Shown here piece after piece: positions 25,321 to 37,824 of a stretch of 64,000 nucleotides of DNA. The stretch's first letter is position 1; the number at the start of each line of letters is the position of its first letter. Where the stretch lies: assembly GCF_018691265.1 (NCBI RefSeq), contig NW_024881321.1, positions 26,075,698 through 26,139,697 of the forward strand, written 5' to 3'. Source of the stretch: Tyto alba (Eukaryota; Chordata; Aves; Strigiformes; Tytonidae). The translations under genes and the position numbers were made by a program. The notes under the pieces were generated by a model. The model saw only the letters and a program-made list of their open reading frames with translations. It was not told the origin of the DNA and made no database searches.

Positions 25321-28300
25321 CCAGTAAATTGGATTCATAGAAGGCTTATTATTTTTGGCACAACTGTAGATCCAGGGGCAGATTCTTCATGCATTCATCT
25401 TCTTCGCAGTTATTTTCTATATAATATTTAAATATGATGACATTTGCATTCAGGAAAGGATGGGACCTCACTGTTTTTTTTTAAAGCTACTTCAAGTTTA
25501 AATATTCTTTTAGAATTACAAACCATATAAAAATAAAATTTACTAAATTTTCTCTGCAAATTATATATGCTACTCCTTATAGCTTTTTATTTTTATACCT
25601 TGTTTTATAAAAGCTTGAACAATATTATTATTAATATAATAGTATACTTCAGTGTGATTGGTGAAACTTTGGGTAAAAATATTAAATGATTATTTTATGA
25701 ACCCAGTTGCACTACAGAAATACTTTCAACATTTCTTAATTGTTTTTCAGATTCTATGTTTAATTTTAATATTTTATATTATTACAAGGATGAGAAGGTA
25801 GTGCAAATACATATTTTCTGTTATTTCTGCTTCACTTAAATAATTAACTATTTTCAATCCACATACAAATATTAAACTGTTTTGTTCTATTGTAAAGTTA
25901 ATTATGATAGACTACTTCCTGAAAATAAGAAATACAAATCTTTTATCTGCTTTTCCAGTATTAACAATAAAAAAAATATTCATGTTAATTTCTTTTTTGA
26001 AACTCAGGAAATGATGATTGGGTTATTTTGAGGAGCTTTTCATGAAACCAAGAAGATAATAATGGCTGGGACTTAGAGAAAAATCAATACTACTTTAAAA
26101 ATGAGTGTAATAGTATCTTCCACATTCTGTTGAATGCTTTAGAGCTGCTGTTGATGAACTGATTTTATTTCAGAGTTTATTGCCTTGACAGAATCAATAA
26201 TTCTACTATTAGTAAATTCAGTAAAACTAAAAGGCTCAGATTATTCCCCAAACTCCATACACTCCTCTAAAACATATAAAAAGTTTTTATTAAAATTGAG
26301 TATATGCTGACTCTTGAATAGATGTGCAGATTTATTTTAAGCATTTTCTTCTCTATTGATATTTCTACATGTAATTTCACAATTACATAGGTAAAAAAAG
26401 GGTAGAATTGAGACATAAAGAACTTCTCCCTCCACTGAATTTTCATAGGAAAGAATTGCAATCAGAAATATCTCATGAAAGCTTTTTGTGAACATTTAAT
26501 TTCTTTTGGTATCTTGATAGCCATGAACATTTTAAACTGTAGGAGTGTTGAAATTTGAGCCATGTTTCTTGTAAAAGTCCTGTAGGTAATGTGAGACTGC
26601 AAAATGAAAAAGAAAAAAAAATTAATTTTGCTTTTGTGCCATATCTCGGTAAGTCAATATATAGCCTTTCCTATCTGAATACTGTCTAAAGCCTTCAAAA
26701 TAAAAGTCCTTTTTTTCTTTGTAGAAATAAAATGATTATCAGAGGAAAAAAGAACAAAAACAACAAAAAACCCCTGTTAAACTCGCAAGGTACTTTCCAA
26801 CACTTAATTGTTTGGTTAAGCAGTTTTGAGACACAAAAAAGTACAAACAGGTTTTGAATAAGATGTTGTAAAGTAAGTATTTACCTTGTGTCTTTTTCTT
26901 TCATATCAGACTCAATCAAAATTTCATCTTTCCCCTTATTAAGTATAAAGCTTAATAACAATTAAAGGAATTAATTAGAGCATCTACTCCCATTAGCTAT
27001 AGCATTCAGTGATTGTTTTATTTTTCAGTGGGTTATGCTTAATGCAAATCTGGATTTCAATTATTTATTTTCAAAACATGTACTATTAGTAACTATAAAT
27101 TTACAAAAAAAATATCGAAACTTCAGTTCTGAAGTAATTGTTTTGAATTATGAATTTCTCAACTGTTGGAAGTTCATTCAAATATTATTATTAATACTAT
27201 AATGAAAAATATTTAGTAATTTTTGTTTTGATTTAGTAGCAATTATTCCTTAGTCATAGTTTTACACATCAGATATCAGAATTTATGAATGTTAACTATT
27301 CTTACCAATAATATTTTCCAGTGTTTCTCTTTTTACATTTTTTCAAACTGCCACTGATTTTTTTTATTTATAAAAAATACATTAACTTCATTCTGAAATC
27401 CCTTTGTCACTGAGGATCTCCAAACTACTGGTTTGTAAAATTAAAATATCTTAAAATGATTTTTCAGGCTATTCTCAAGAAGAACTGTAAGTATTAAATA
27501 AAAGAAAACAAAAACTTTTACTTCTGTAATTTTTCTTTTTTTTCAATAAGGGCTGACCATCTTGTACATATTGTTAACTGTGTTAGAATAAAAATGCCCC
27601 AGATTAATCTATATAATCACACTCCCTTTATCATATTTTTTTTCTTGAGAAATAATGTGATTTGATATTTCACTTTAATATAAGTCAGTTATTATTACAA
27701 AATTCAATTAATATAATTTTTTATTATAAAAAAAATGGATATGAACACACTATTTATGAAAAGGCATGCAGTCTCTTGCTCCTTTATCACAATTAGTTGT
27801 CTGCTGTCAAGGACAAACTCAGTGTTTGTCTTCAATTTCTGATTTTAATGGAAGTTTGAATTAAAGTGTATGCAGTAACAAAACATAATGTGCATGTAAT
27901 AAAAAGAGTCAGTAAAGGACGGTGTTCTTAACAAGATCTGGAAGATGGGAATTTATGGGTTTTTAATTGTTTGTGGAACTTGGTTTATTGTCTGTTTGTA
28001 AATTTTTGATTTCTTTTACCATATATTTTCATTTAAGCTTAGTTCTGTAAGTACCATCATTTAGTTTAAATGTATATGGTGTTTCCTCCATAATGATTTA
28101 TATTAACACTTCTTTCTCCTTCCTTTGATTTGTTTGTTGTTCTGAGATACTCTTTTTTCATATTAAATCTCTTTGGACTGTGAATTATGTCTCTCTGAAG
28201 TTTCAATTTCTGTTATGGCTTTTGGTGTGGATGGTATTATAATTTGGAAAACAGTTACTCGATTAATGTAAAAGTAAAGGAAGTGATGACAACTTTGACT

Positions 28301-28549
28301 AGAAATCAGATAAACCTTGATTTTCCTTCCCTGCTATGTATTTAAGGTGGGCATGTACACACTAATGGGATAGTACTAGACCAAAGTCAGAAAAGTTATG
28401 AGAAAGGAAAACTAAAATTCAGCAGCTAAAAATGTGCTTTTACATACCACAGCCATCCTTCAAACTGTATTGCAACAACACAGCAATATGCACAATCCAA
28501 GTGGAACTCAGACTAAAAACATTGGAACCTGAAGACAAATTGCCACAGA
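25321..28549. other. Very AT-rich noncoding DNA
   Basis: No LINE or LTR is recognised and open frames are short. A strong acceptor (ending 27467) and a GTAAGT donor (27487) enclose only 19 bp. Confidence 0.55.
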
Positions 28550-29640
28550 TTCAGCGAGTGGCTAAGGTAGGAAGGCACCTCTGGAGATCATATGGCCCTA
28601 AACCCCAGCTCAAGGAGGGACACCCACAACAAGTTGCCCAGTACCATGTCCAAAAAGCTTTTGTAATACATCCAAGATGGAGACTCCACAGCCTCTTCAG
28701 GCAACATGTCCTAGTGCTCAGTCACCTTCATAGTACAAAACCGTTTCCTATGGTCAGAGGAAACCTCAAGTTCTTCAGTTTGTGTCCATCACCTCTGGTG
28801 CTGTCACTGGACACAGTCAGAAAGAGCCTGGATCCCTATTCTTTACACCTTCCCTTCAGACATCTGCAGACATTTATGAGATCCCCTGAGCCTTCTATAG
28901 GCTAAACAGTCCCAGATCTCTTAGTCTGTCCTTATATGGAAGAAGGTCCAGTCACTGAATTACCTTAGTGATCCTTTGCTGGTTTCTCTCCAGTAGCTTC
29001 CTCTCTCTTTTGTACTGTTGTGCTCAGAACCCGGCCCAGTACTCCAGGTGTCACCTCACTGGCATTGAATGGAAGGGAAGGATCACCTCCTTTGATCTGC
29101 TGGCAATAATTCTCCTAAAGCAGCCCAGGAGACTGTTGGTAGTCTTTGCCACAGGGGCATATCACTAGCTCGTGTTCAATTTGGTGTCCACCAGCACTCC
29201 AAGGTCCTTTTCTGCCAAGCTGCTTTCCAGCTGGTCGCAGCCTCCAGCATGTACTAGTGCCTGGGGTTGTTCCTCTCCAGGAGCAGAAATTTGATCTTCC
29301 TTTTGCTGAACTTCATGAGGTTCCTGTCAGCCCATTTCTTCAGCCTGCCGAGGTCTCTCTGGAAGGCAGAAAAACCCTCTGGTGCATCAGTGTCTCCTCC
29401 CACTTTTGTGTCAGCAGCAAACTTGCTGAGAGTACGCTCAACTATAATAATATTTACACTCAAATATAATATACTCATCCAAATCATTAATAATATTAAG
29501 CAGGATAGGATCCAGTATTGATCCCTGGGGTACACCATTAGTTATTGGCCTCCAACTGGACTTTGTGCCACTGGTCCCTACCCTTTGTGCCTGGCTGTTC
29601 AACCAGTTTTCAACCCTCCTCAACTGTTATTGCTTATACA
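28550..29640 (-). mobile_element. CR1 LINE fossil: RT C-terminal part to 3' end
   Basis: On the minus strand the order is RT ([22 protein letters not shown] from the frame ending at 29438), then TLSKFAADTKVGG and DLGRLKKWADRNLMKF (frame 29254-29538), then the post-RT region, then the 3' end near 28550. CR1 ORF2 normally has FADD at its catalytic site. Here the first aspartate codon (29413-29415) reads GCT, giving FAAD, so the enzyme would be dead even without frameshifts. The two RT pieces are in different frames. The 157-, 107- and 84-codon plus-strand open frames are antisense shadows of this element. CR1 is 5' truncated here, as usual. Confidence 0.93.
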
Positions 29641-32600
29641 GTCCTCTGACAGTGCGCTTCCCCCTGTTATTGTAACAAAGTCCTTCTGTTCAAGTGTAAA
29701 ATGATCTCACCAAAAATCATTGCATTTTATTATTGCTTTTCTTAGAATTTTTTTTTTTTGACTGTAATTTTCACATATATTCTGGAGCAGGATATTGCTG
29801 TGAGTTCATGGGTTCATGTAGTCATGTCTTGGCAACATGTTTAATTGTACTATATTATTGGAAATGCATCCATATACTTAGACATTAAATAACATGTACT
29901 TGAACACTAAATGTAACTCATTTAAAATATATATAAAAATATTTATAAAATCATGAATATAGATATACCTTCAAAGAGGAAAGTACCTAGGTCAGTCTTC
30001 AATCTTTAAACTCCAAAACTAGTAACTGTTTGTAACAACTGCAGCTCCACCTCTCCAGTCCACTGCACTCCTGTTTCTCCATGAAGAAAAAGAAAAAAAA
30101 AAAGTATCCAATTTCCAGTGCATTAGTAATAGAAAATACTGAGAAGTGTCCTCAAGAAGTGTTTAGTGAAAGAGTTGTCTCTGCAATATGTTACCCAACA
30201 TGAAAAGGGGGAAAAAAAAAGCGTGTCCAAGTGTTTATAGCACAGTTCTTTCCTAGAAATATCCAGATAAAATTAAATTGTTATCTTAAAAAGACCTTTA
30301 TTACAGTGGTCTCAGAGAGCAGTCTATTGCTGTATTGCTAGCAAGAAAAAAAAAGTAGAATAGGATGAACAATAGAAAACAAATAAGATAGTGAAGCTAC
30401 TATTAAAAGATCTTTGAAAGTATTCAATCTGAAAAATCATTGATTTAATACTTCATGCTCCCAAATTTACATAAAATGTACATCTGCCTTGTCAAAAGAA
30501 GGGAATTTGATTCTAGTCATGCCATTTTTCTATTATTTATAGCACTGTTTTTTATGCTTTTTTGATAATACATCTGAAAGCACCCAAAATGTAGGTTTCA
30601 TTTTGCATATGTTGTTAATGGGAAATCAAACTACAGTGAATATTGAGGTCGCATCCAATTTAACCAAAATATCGTTATCAGTGGCTGCTTGCATAGCAGT
30701 CTGCAAGGATAAGGCCAGGACTTTCCCAGTACAGCCTACCTGCTATGGAGTGCTGCACAGCATAAAGTCACAGGGAACACAAGTGACAGAATATTGAGAG
30801 GTGGGAAAAAAGACTCCGGTCCAAACAGCGTACCTGAGAGTTTACCAGCCAATACTCTTTTATCTAGAGTTTGGAAGATCCCCTAGACTTTGGTTTCACA
30901 GCTGTCCTTATGACATAGTTTAACAGACTAGCAGAGATCTGCAGGTACTTGGCAGAGAACCCGCTGGACCCTTAACTGATTCCTCTGCCTTACCCATCAG
31001 CTCTCCTTATCTTTTGTATTGCCATTCATAATGCAGTCTATACATAATATTTTCTAACTAGTTTAGCTGATTGAAACAAGATTTTTTAAATATACTAACA
31101 GAGTATAATAAAGCAAACCATGATCTTCATAATGTTATTGTCTTTTGGGGGAAATCAGTTACAATAATCTTATTGTTGGGGATACGTCTGTATTCCTGAG
31201 CATTTAGAAACAAAGAATGTTCTACCATTTATCTTGGTGTTTTGTAATAGTTAATATTATCTTTAATGTTACCTTGTAAAAATCCAAATGTTTTTTAAAA
31301 AAAGGTCTCTAAAGATGTCTTCCTTTTGGTTTATAATCATCTGCAAATTACTTTCTTGTTTTAACCCAGAACCTCTTCTGAAGAGGTCAGCTGCAGTGCC
31401 AAAGACAAGTGATGATAAATTTGGCAATTAACTGACATGTTAATGGGAAAAAGGAACCATTTTCATTTTTGCACATGTGATTGCCTATAGGAGTATGTTC
31501 TTTTAAGGTGTAAAGAACTACGCAGGGTTCTTGTTGTATCTTGTAGTCTTCTTGTGGTACATTGGTGAGAGCGCTATTGATGACTTTTCCCTCTTTTGAA
31601 CCCGAGAAACAGCAATCAGTCATTCAGAAAAATCTCATGCCAATGTTTCTTTGTGCTTGTTTATGAGCCTGTATATCTATATTGTTTCATTAGATTGTTC
31701 TATTACACATCCAGCTGACCTGGAAGGCAGCAGCCAACATAAACAAGTTGAGTTCCTTCCAGCTGTCTAACTGTGACCTTTTTGATAGAATGTAGTAAGC
31801 AAAACTTGTAGAAACAATAGAGCAACCTGGAAAAGCAAAACAAACCACCCTCCCACCCCCCCAAGGACATACCTGCTGCATTCATCACAACATCTGAATA
31901 ATTATTCTCATCTATCTTCCTTATTTTACTCTGTGTCTGATCTCCATTACAATATATACACTTTGGTTATTTTCTGTGTCATGTAGGCTGTTTGCCAGGA
32001 TCAAGTTTTATGCTCTGATTTCATAGTATCAAAGCTCAAGATCTTGAAGCTGTATTTTACTGTTTCTTCTTAAACTATGTTGTCTTAAAGAAGACTAATT
32101 TCTGAAAGGGACTAGCTGTTCATCAGCAGTTAAGTCAACTCCAGGAAACAGATGAAATAGCAATTTGAAAGCCATGAGTTCATGAATTATTCCAATAGGT
32201 GCATTTATTAACAAAGTCCTGTGATATAAAACTATTCCATGATTGTTATATTCTCTTTCATTTAAACTAGTTGTGTTACAGATACTTATGGGAAAAAAAT
32301 ATATGGTAGTATATACAAGCATAAAAAGTTCTAGTTAATGTCTGTTTCTGTAAAGGTTGTCTTATCAAGTTACTTCCTTTTACCAAGTTATGTATATATA
32401 TACACTTATATACGTGCACGCATACATAAAAATATTTATCTATAGATACATACTCATATATACTATACAATCTGTCTGCTTCTGTGGCTAGAGATACATA
32501 GCTATGGTGGAATTGTCCTCTGCCTGAAAGTAGCAGATAACAGGGACCTCTTATGCCTTTTCCCTAAGGGAAAATAAATCAGCATGATTTGGGTTTTTAT

Positions 32601-33765
32601 ATAGGCTGTTGTCTTGTGATAATGCCAGTCCAATAGCATAAAAGCAAATTTGTTTTCAGGAATTTTGGTAAAAAACTGGTATCCACTTTCTATAGTTCAA
32701 CTTTTCCTGAATAATTGTTTTTAATCAGAGAAGACAGAGAAAAAACTTTGGCTACTTGTTCAGCTCAGCATCCAATAACCTCTGTTTCAACCACAGCTTT
32801 AGTTAGCAAGACTAATAATATTTTGCACTTTGCCGAGATAGCATTTATCTACATTGCGGGGGGGAAAATGAAACTCAAAGGCCAGTAGCGAACAACTTTA
32901 TATGGTGATTCTTGTCAAACCAGTACTACATACACTGGAAGTGTGTCACATGCTATAATGCCTGTTACAAATGCCTCAATACATGTCTTTATGTATTAGC
33001 CCCTAAACCATTCTTTCTCTCCCTGAAGGTTGATTTCTGAAATAGTTCTGTCCCTTTTCTGAGCTGTTTTGTCTGGAATAGAAAATGTTTCCATTTCTGC
33101 TTATTTACTACATAGGTTCCTGCAGACTTTCTTAGATTAAGCTTGATTGTTGCATTTAATTTCAGGAAGGCTTTAATTCTTGTGAGATCACCTCACTTTT
33201 CAGTCACTCCCAGTTAGTCATTTAATCATTCACCTCAGTGCAAACAGTCCATCAGGTCTTTAACAACAGAACAATGACACAAAAAAATGGAAATCCATAT
33301 TATGAAAGAGGTCCTAAATCAACCCTTACTGATTAATTCCCCCTTTATTCACAAAGCCTAACTCATCCTGACTGAATCAATCAAAAAGCTATTACCTTCA
33401 TACTTGCAAGTGTTACTTTCAAAATCAATAAAAACTGAGTTCATTTTTAAGATGCAATATATTACCAAAATAAAAGTTCCCATTTACTTGGGCTAGAGAT
33501 TTATCAAAAACTGTTGTAGTTGGTAAAACCTTGTTTGTTGGCCCTGTATATTTTTTAGTGTTTTGTAATTTTCAACTTTGTCCATTTTTTTTTCAGTTTT
33601 CATTTACTTCAATAGCTAGATTACTATTAGTTTTGTGAATGTGCTTTTTCTGATTCTGTACATGAAAGAGTTTTCTTTATGATTTCACAGGAATTCATTC
33701 TGCTTCATATACCATGTTTTCATTCTGTTTTTTATCAAGGCCACAGTAAAAGTGGTCCAAATTTG
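29641..33765. other. AT-rich noncoding DNA
   Basis: It contains imperfect (AT/AC)n-type repeat sequence at about 32390-32465. A good acceptor ends at 31370 and a short open frame follows, ending in TAA, but its phase does not match the exon at 327-447 and nothing else supports it. Confidence 0.5.
32388..32465. repeat. Imperfect (TA)/(TG)n microsatellite
   Basis: Alternating purine-pyrimidine tract of TATATATACAC and GTGCACGCATAC types. Confidence 0.8.
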
Positions 33766-35245
33766 AGGACTGATGGATAAAGACAGGACCTCACTGGGAA
33801 AGCAGAGCAAAAGCTTCTTCGACAACAGGCTGACAAACCTGGTGAGGACAACTTTAAACTACGCCCAGTGGTGGAGGTAACTTACAACCCAGTTAAGTGT
33901 GGAAGCTGTGGACAGGGGTGTAGACCAAAGAGTGCAAAAGAACAACAGATGCTCCAGGAACATTAAAACAGGGCAAAACAAAGCCCTCCTGAAATATACA
34001 CAAATGCATGCAGCCTTGGAAACAAGCAGGAATAACTAAAGCTCCTCTGTGGCATTATTGATGCTGCAATAATCATTGCATGTGGTGGGACAGCTTACAT
34101 AATTTGAATGCTGCAATGCATTAATACAGGATGTTCAAGAAGGACAGGGAGGGAATATGCAGGGAATAGGTTGCCCTTTATGTTAAGGAGCAGCTTGAAG
34201 GTATGTAGCTCTAATATACAACAGACAACAGGCTGGCTGAGCGCTTGTGGTAAACTGGAATTAGAGGTCAGTGAGCATGAGATTGTGGTGGGAAATTGTT
34301 CCAGATCACTTGATCAGAGTCAGGAAGCCAACAAATTCTCCTTTAAATAACTAGAGAAAGCCTCTGTATCACAGACCCTGGCTCTTATAAGAGTTTAAAC
34401 TCCCTTCCAGCTGCTAGAAGTGCAACACAGCAAAATGCAAGCGAGACTTCCAGAGAGTGTCAGGGATAGCATCTTGGTACAGCAAGTTCAGGATCTTGAA
34501 GGGAGTAAGGAAGAACAGTAGCAGAGCGTAAACCTTGGACTTAAGTTGAACAGACTTTGGTTTATTCAGGTGATAGCCCATGGGAGGCAGCTCTCAAGGT
34601 CAAAGGTCATCAGGAAAAATAATAGATTTTTAAGGACAGGATCTAGCATGCAAACAGTTCATCATGATACTCGGGAAGACAAGTAGACACATTAAGAGAC
34701 TGGCCTGGCCAAACAGAACTCATGAGAGCTCCAGTGCAGAAAGTGCAGCATACCAGGGTGGAAACAGGGACAGATGTAAAGGAGAAGTTTACCTGTACAC
34801 ATTCTTGCGACTCTACAGGCTGCAACTAAGAGTGTTGAGAATGTTGGCTGATGTCCTTGCAAGACTGCTCTCTCTCATCTTTGGAACATCACAGAGATTT
34901 GGACAGGTACCCAATGACTGGAAAAAAGAAAAGCCAAAAGGTCAACCCAAGGAACTACAGGCTCATCAACTTCACTTTGTTCTCTGGGAAAATCATGAAG
35001 TCGTTTTATCCAGACTAAATCATACCTTACCAACCTGATCTCTTTCTGTGATAAAATGACTGTGTTTTCAGGCAAGCGGAGAGAAGTAGATGTCACTGAC
35101 CTCAACTTTAGCAAGGTATTCAACACTGACTCCCATAATACTTTTGTATCCACCTTGGGACAATATCGTCTGGAATGGTTGGGTATCAGAGGAGACTTCA
35201 TAGCTATTGACCTGAGCTTAAATGCAACAAATATGTCAAAAAATA
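33766..35245 (+). mobile_element. CR1 LINE fossil: end of ORF1 through endonuclease and RT of ORF2
   Basis: Plus-strand translation, across several frameshifts, follows CR1 ORF2. The endonuclease start is seen as NACSLGNKQE (about 33985-34035). RT-entry sequence LADVLARLLSLIFGTSQRFG then VPNDWKKEKPKG is at about 34845-34940, and the DLNFSKVFNTDSHNTF motif, corresponding to the RT block normally written LDFSKAFDTVSHN, is at about 35098-35145. The 124-codon frame 34664-35038 and the 64-codon frame 35056-35250 are pieces of it. It reaches unusually far 5' for CR1, which is normally truncated, but is riddled with stops. Confidence 0.85.
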
Positions 35246-35544
35246 TTTAAAGTGAATTGAAAAAAAAAAGAGAAACAAAATGTTTAGAAGTTTTACAATT
35301 GAATATTATAAGTTTTCATTTTTTTGTTTGTGAAGTCCTTTTTTTCCACTATTTATCCACTGTTGATAATAAAAAAGATTGCAAGATATAAGAACTTCCT
35401 GAGGAGAAGCTTTATATTTTGACCAGATTTAATCTAAGTTCAGGATCATGTTTTATGCTTAATTCCCTAGTTACATTCTAAAAACATCCACAGATATATG
35501 CCGTTAATCATGAAAGCAAATTTGTCTTTTGTTTTCCTATATTG
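35246..35544. other. Gap between two parts of the CR1 fossil
   Basis: AT-rich sequence without CR1 similarity. It replaces the segment between the middle and the end of ORF2, so there was either a deletion plus unrelated sequence or two separate insertions. Confidence 0.5.
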
Positions 35545-35940
35545 TCATGACTGGAACATCTCTCCTATGAAGAAAGGCTGAAAGAGTTGGGGTTGTTCAG
35601 CCTGAAGAAAAGGATCTGGGGAAACCTTGTTGCAGGCTTTCAATACTTAAAGGGGGCTTATACGAAAGAGAGAGGAAGAGTTTTTACCAAGGCCTGTAGT
35701 GAGAAGACAAGGTGCAATGGTTTTAAAATGAAAGAGGGTAGGTTTAGATTGGATATAAGGAAGATATTTTTTACAAGGTGGCCAGACACAAGCAGGTTGC
35801 CCAGAGAAGTTGTGGATGACCCATCGATGGAATATATAACATATATAACAGTATATGTGGAAAAGCATCCCAGAGAAGAATGTAAAGAGGAGCTTCTCAT
35901 TGCTGAACTCATGTCTTCTTTCTGTTGGTCTTAAACAAGG
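35545..35940 (+). mobile_element. CR1 LINE fossil: end of ORF2
   Basis: The 115-codon open frame 35587-35934 contains MGLFSLKKRIWGNLVAGFQY, RLDIRKIFFTRWPD and SRLPREVVDDPSME, the order expected for the C-terminus of CR1 ORF2. It has the same strand as 33766-35245 and is probably the same element. The diagnostic 3' tail is not seen. This open frame is a relic, not a host gene. Confidence 0.9.
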
Positions 35941-36563
35941 TGTTAGAGACTAGTTTCTCCTGTTCCACCAGGTACATATAAGTGATTACTGTCCTCACAG
36001 GTCTATGATGCACTTAGAGTCAGCATAGTCTAGGCTGCTCTGGCCTCATTATATGTTACTATTTAAGAAAGCTATTTTCTGCGTTATATTGTGTTAATAT
36101 TTTATTTTTAGAGTAAAGATAATCTCTTAGCTGTTTCAGAGAATGCGTATACATTTTTTCTTTGCCTACTGTGATCACTTAAGATCTTTATTCATGCAGC
36201 TTACAAATGACCACAAAATGTCAGTTTCAAATCAAATGAAATTCTACTCCCTGGGATGTAAATGGATCATTTCTGCTATGCTCCTAGGCCTTTCTAGTTC
36301 GAGGAAGAAGAAATACAGTCAAGCATCCAAAATTAGTTTTCCTGCAGTGTGCTATGAAAAGAAAGCACAATTAATATATATTACACATCTTGAAAAAAAA
36401 AATCTTTGTGACTGTGATGACTGATTTCAGTGTATATTTTAAAATATAAAACCTAAAATAATGGAAAGTATAAGTTTTTAAATTTGATTTGATTAAAGAC
36501 TGTAAGTTTCATGTGAGGAACTGCAGATGTTTTTGAGAAAGAGGACACAATTTTTTTCTATCT

Positions 36564-36617
36564 TGTTATTTCTGAAACAAAATTAAAAAATGTTATTTCT
36601 GAAACAAAATTAAAAAA
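36564..36617. repeat. 27-bp tandem repeat, two copies
   Basis: The unit TGTTATTTCTGAAACAAAAT plus A-rich remainder occurs at 36564-36590 and again from 36591, the second copy carrying one extra A. Confidence 0.92.
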
Positions 36618-37387
36618 ATGTATAGGATGCCTTAAGAGTGTGATAACTTTCTTGGGTCTCAAGCAGGGAGGAACAACATAGAATTCACTAATGGTTTCTT
36701 CTTCTTGTACATTAATGTAGCTAATGAGATTTTTAAAAAGACTCACATCAAAAAGCTTGGAAAACTGTATCCTTTGACCAGGTATAAAAGAAAATGTTTA
36801 GAAGGCATTTCATTTAATTATAGTACTAATTCTTTTGTAGCTGATTGTTAATAGCTTCTTTTAACTGGAATTCTGAAATACACATCCTTATCAAAGCTTT
36901 AGGAACCACCTTGTGCAATTGTATGGACTTTGTGGCTTCTTGTCATTCTTTGCACAGAAGTCAGGAAAAAAGCATACACTGAAAGTGTAGTTATTATCGG
37001 TGTCTTTACTCCTTTGTTGGGAGCTGGACTGTGTTTCTCCTATCTCTACCCTGATGGAATTTTAGGGCTCAGAAGAAAATAGCTGCCATCTACCACTCAG
37101 GACCCACTATCCCTGAACTGTCCTGTGGGTTTATCTGTAATGACTGAAAAAGATAATGACAAATAGGTTCTTAACAGGTAAGATTTACAACCTTATATAC
37201 AGAAGCATTTTGGAGAAGGGGAGGAAGAAACAGAGTATAGCTTCCTTAAGGATGCACACATTCTCAAAACAAATTATCTCAAAGCGTATCCACAAATTAG
37301 GACTGGCTTTAAGGCTAGAGAACAATTCTGTAATTTCAAACTTAAGGTCATCACACTTTCCTTTTATTTGCTTTAACAGTACAATGC

Positions 37388-37465
37388 ATTTTTTTATACA
37401 TATATATGTACATATACGTATATAAGTATCTATATAAGCATATATATGCACATATATATATATAC
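37388..37465. repeat. Imperfect (TA)n/(TATG)n microsatellite
   Basis: TATACATATATATGTACATA-type tract ending in CACATATATATATATAC. Confidence 0.88.
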
Positions 37466-37749
37466 TTGTATCACTATCTTATCAAAGCTCTTTTCCCTTA
37501 TTTTAAATAGCAATGATTTATGTCTCTATCATGTTAAAGCAGTAAACCACAGAAATTATGGCATTATCAACATCATTAATATGCTTTAGACCTACTTCTA
37601 CACCCAGCCCTTATCCAGAAGTATAATCCTATAAAGCTGAAATGTAAGGGCCTTTCTTAATTCTCAGTCAATAAAACTTTAATTAAAATAAATAGTGGTC
37701 TGCCCAGTACAAACTGATAAGAACCTATGCATTTTTTTACCTGTGCTAG

Positions 37750-37824
37750 GAGTATTTGCATGATCAGATTTTTGTGCAAATAGATGCAAAGAGAATTCCA
37801 TATTTATTGGCTAGTGAAATGAAG
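37750..37824 (+). CDS. Candidate 75-bp coding exon, phase 0-0
   Basis: A pyrimidine-rich acceptor (TTTTTTTACCTGTGCTAG) precedes the block and AAG|GTATGT follows. Only one of three frames is open: 25 codons, EYLHDQIFVQIDAKRIPYLL then ASEMK. The exon at 327-447 also ends in phase 0, so joining the two keeps the frame, giving ...KHIIQ-EYLHD.... The peptide looks helical and amphipathic. I do not recognise it. A 25-codon open frame between two AT-rich splice sites can occur by chance in 64 kb, so this stays tentative. Confidence 0.35.

Larger units (their letters stand above)
35941..37749. other. AT-rich noncoding DNA
   Basis: It contains a 27-bp tandem repeat (36564-36617) and TA-rich microsatellite sequence (about 37390-37465). 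No other element is recognised. Confidence 0.55.

Noticed and set aside
27468..27486. 19-bp microexon between TTTTTCAG and GTAAGT
   Set aside because: Both sites are good but a 19-bp block is too little to separate from chance, and its length would shift the frame.
28432..29521. Plus-strand coding sequence of 157, 107 and 84 codons
   Set aside because: Antisense of a CR1 element whose minus strand encodes recognisable RT.
31371..31433. Terminal exon PLLKRSAAVPKTSDDKFGN
   Set aside because: Good acceptor, but the phase does not fit the upstream exon and no polyadenylation signal or homology is seen.
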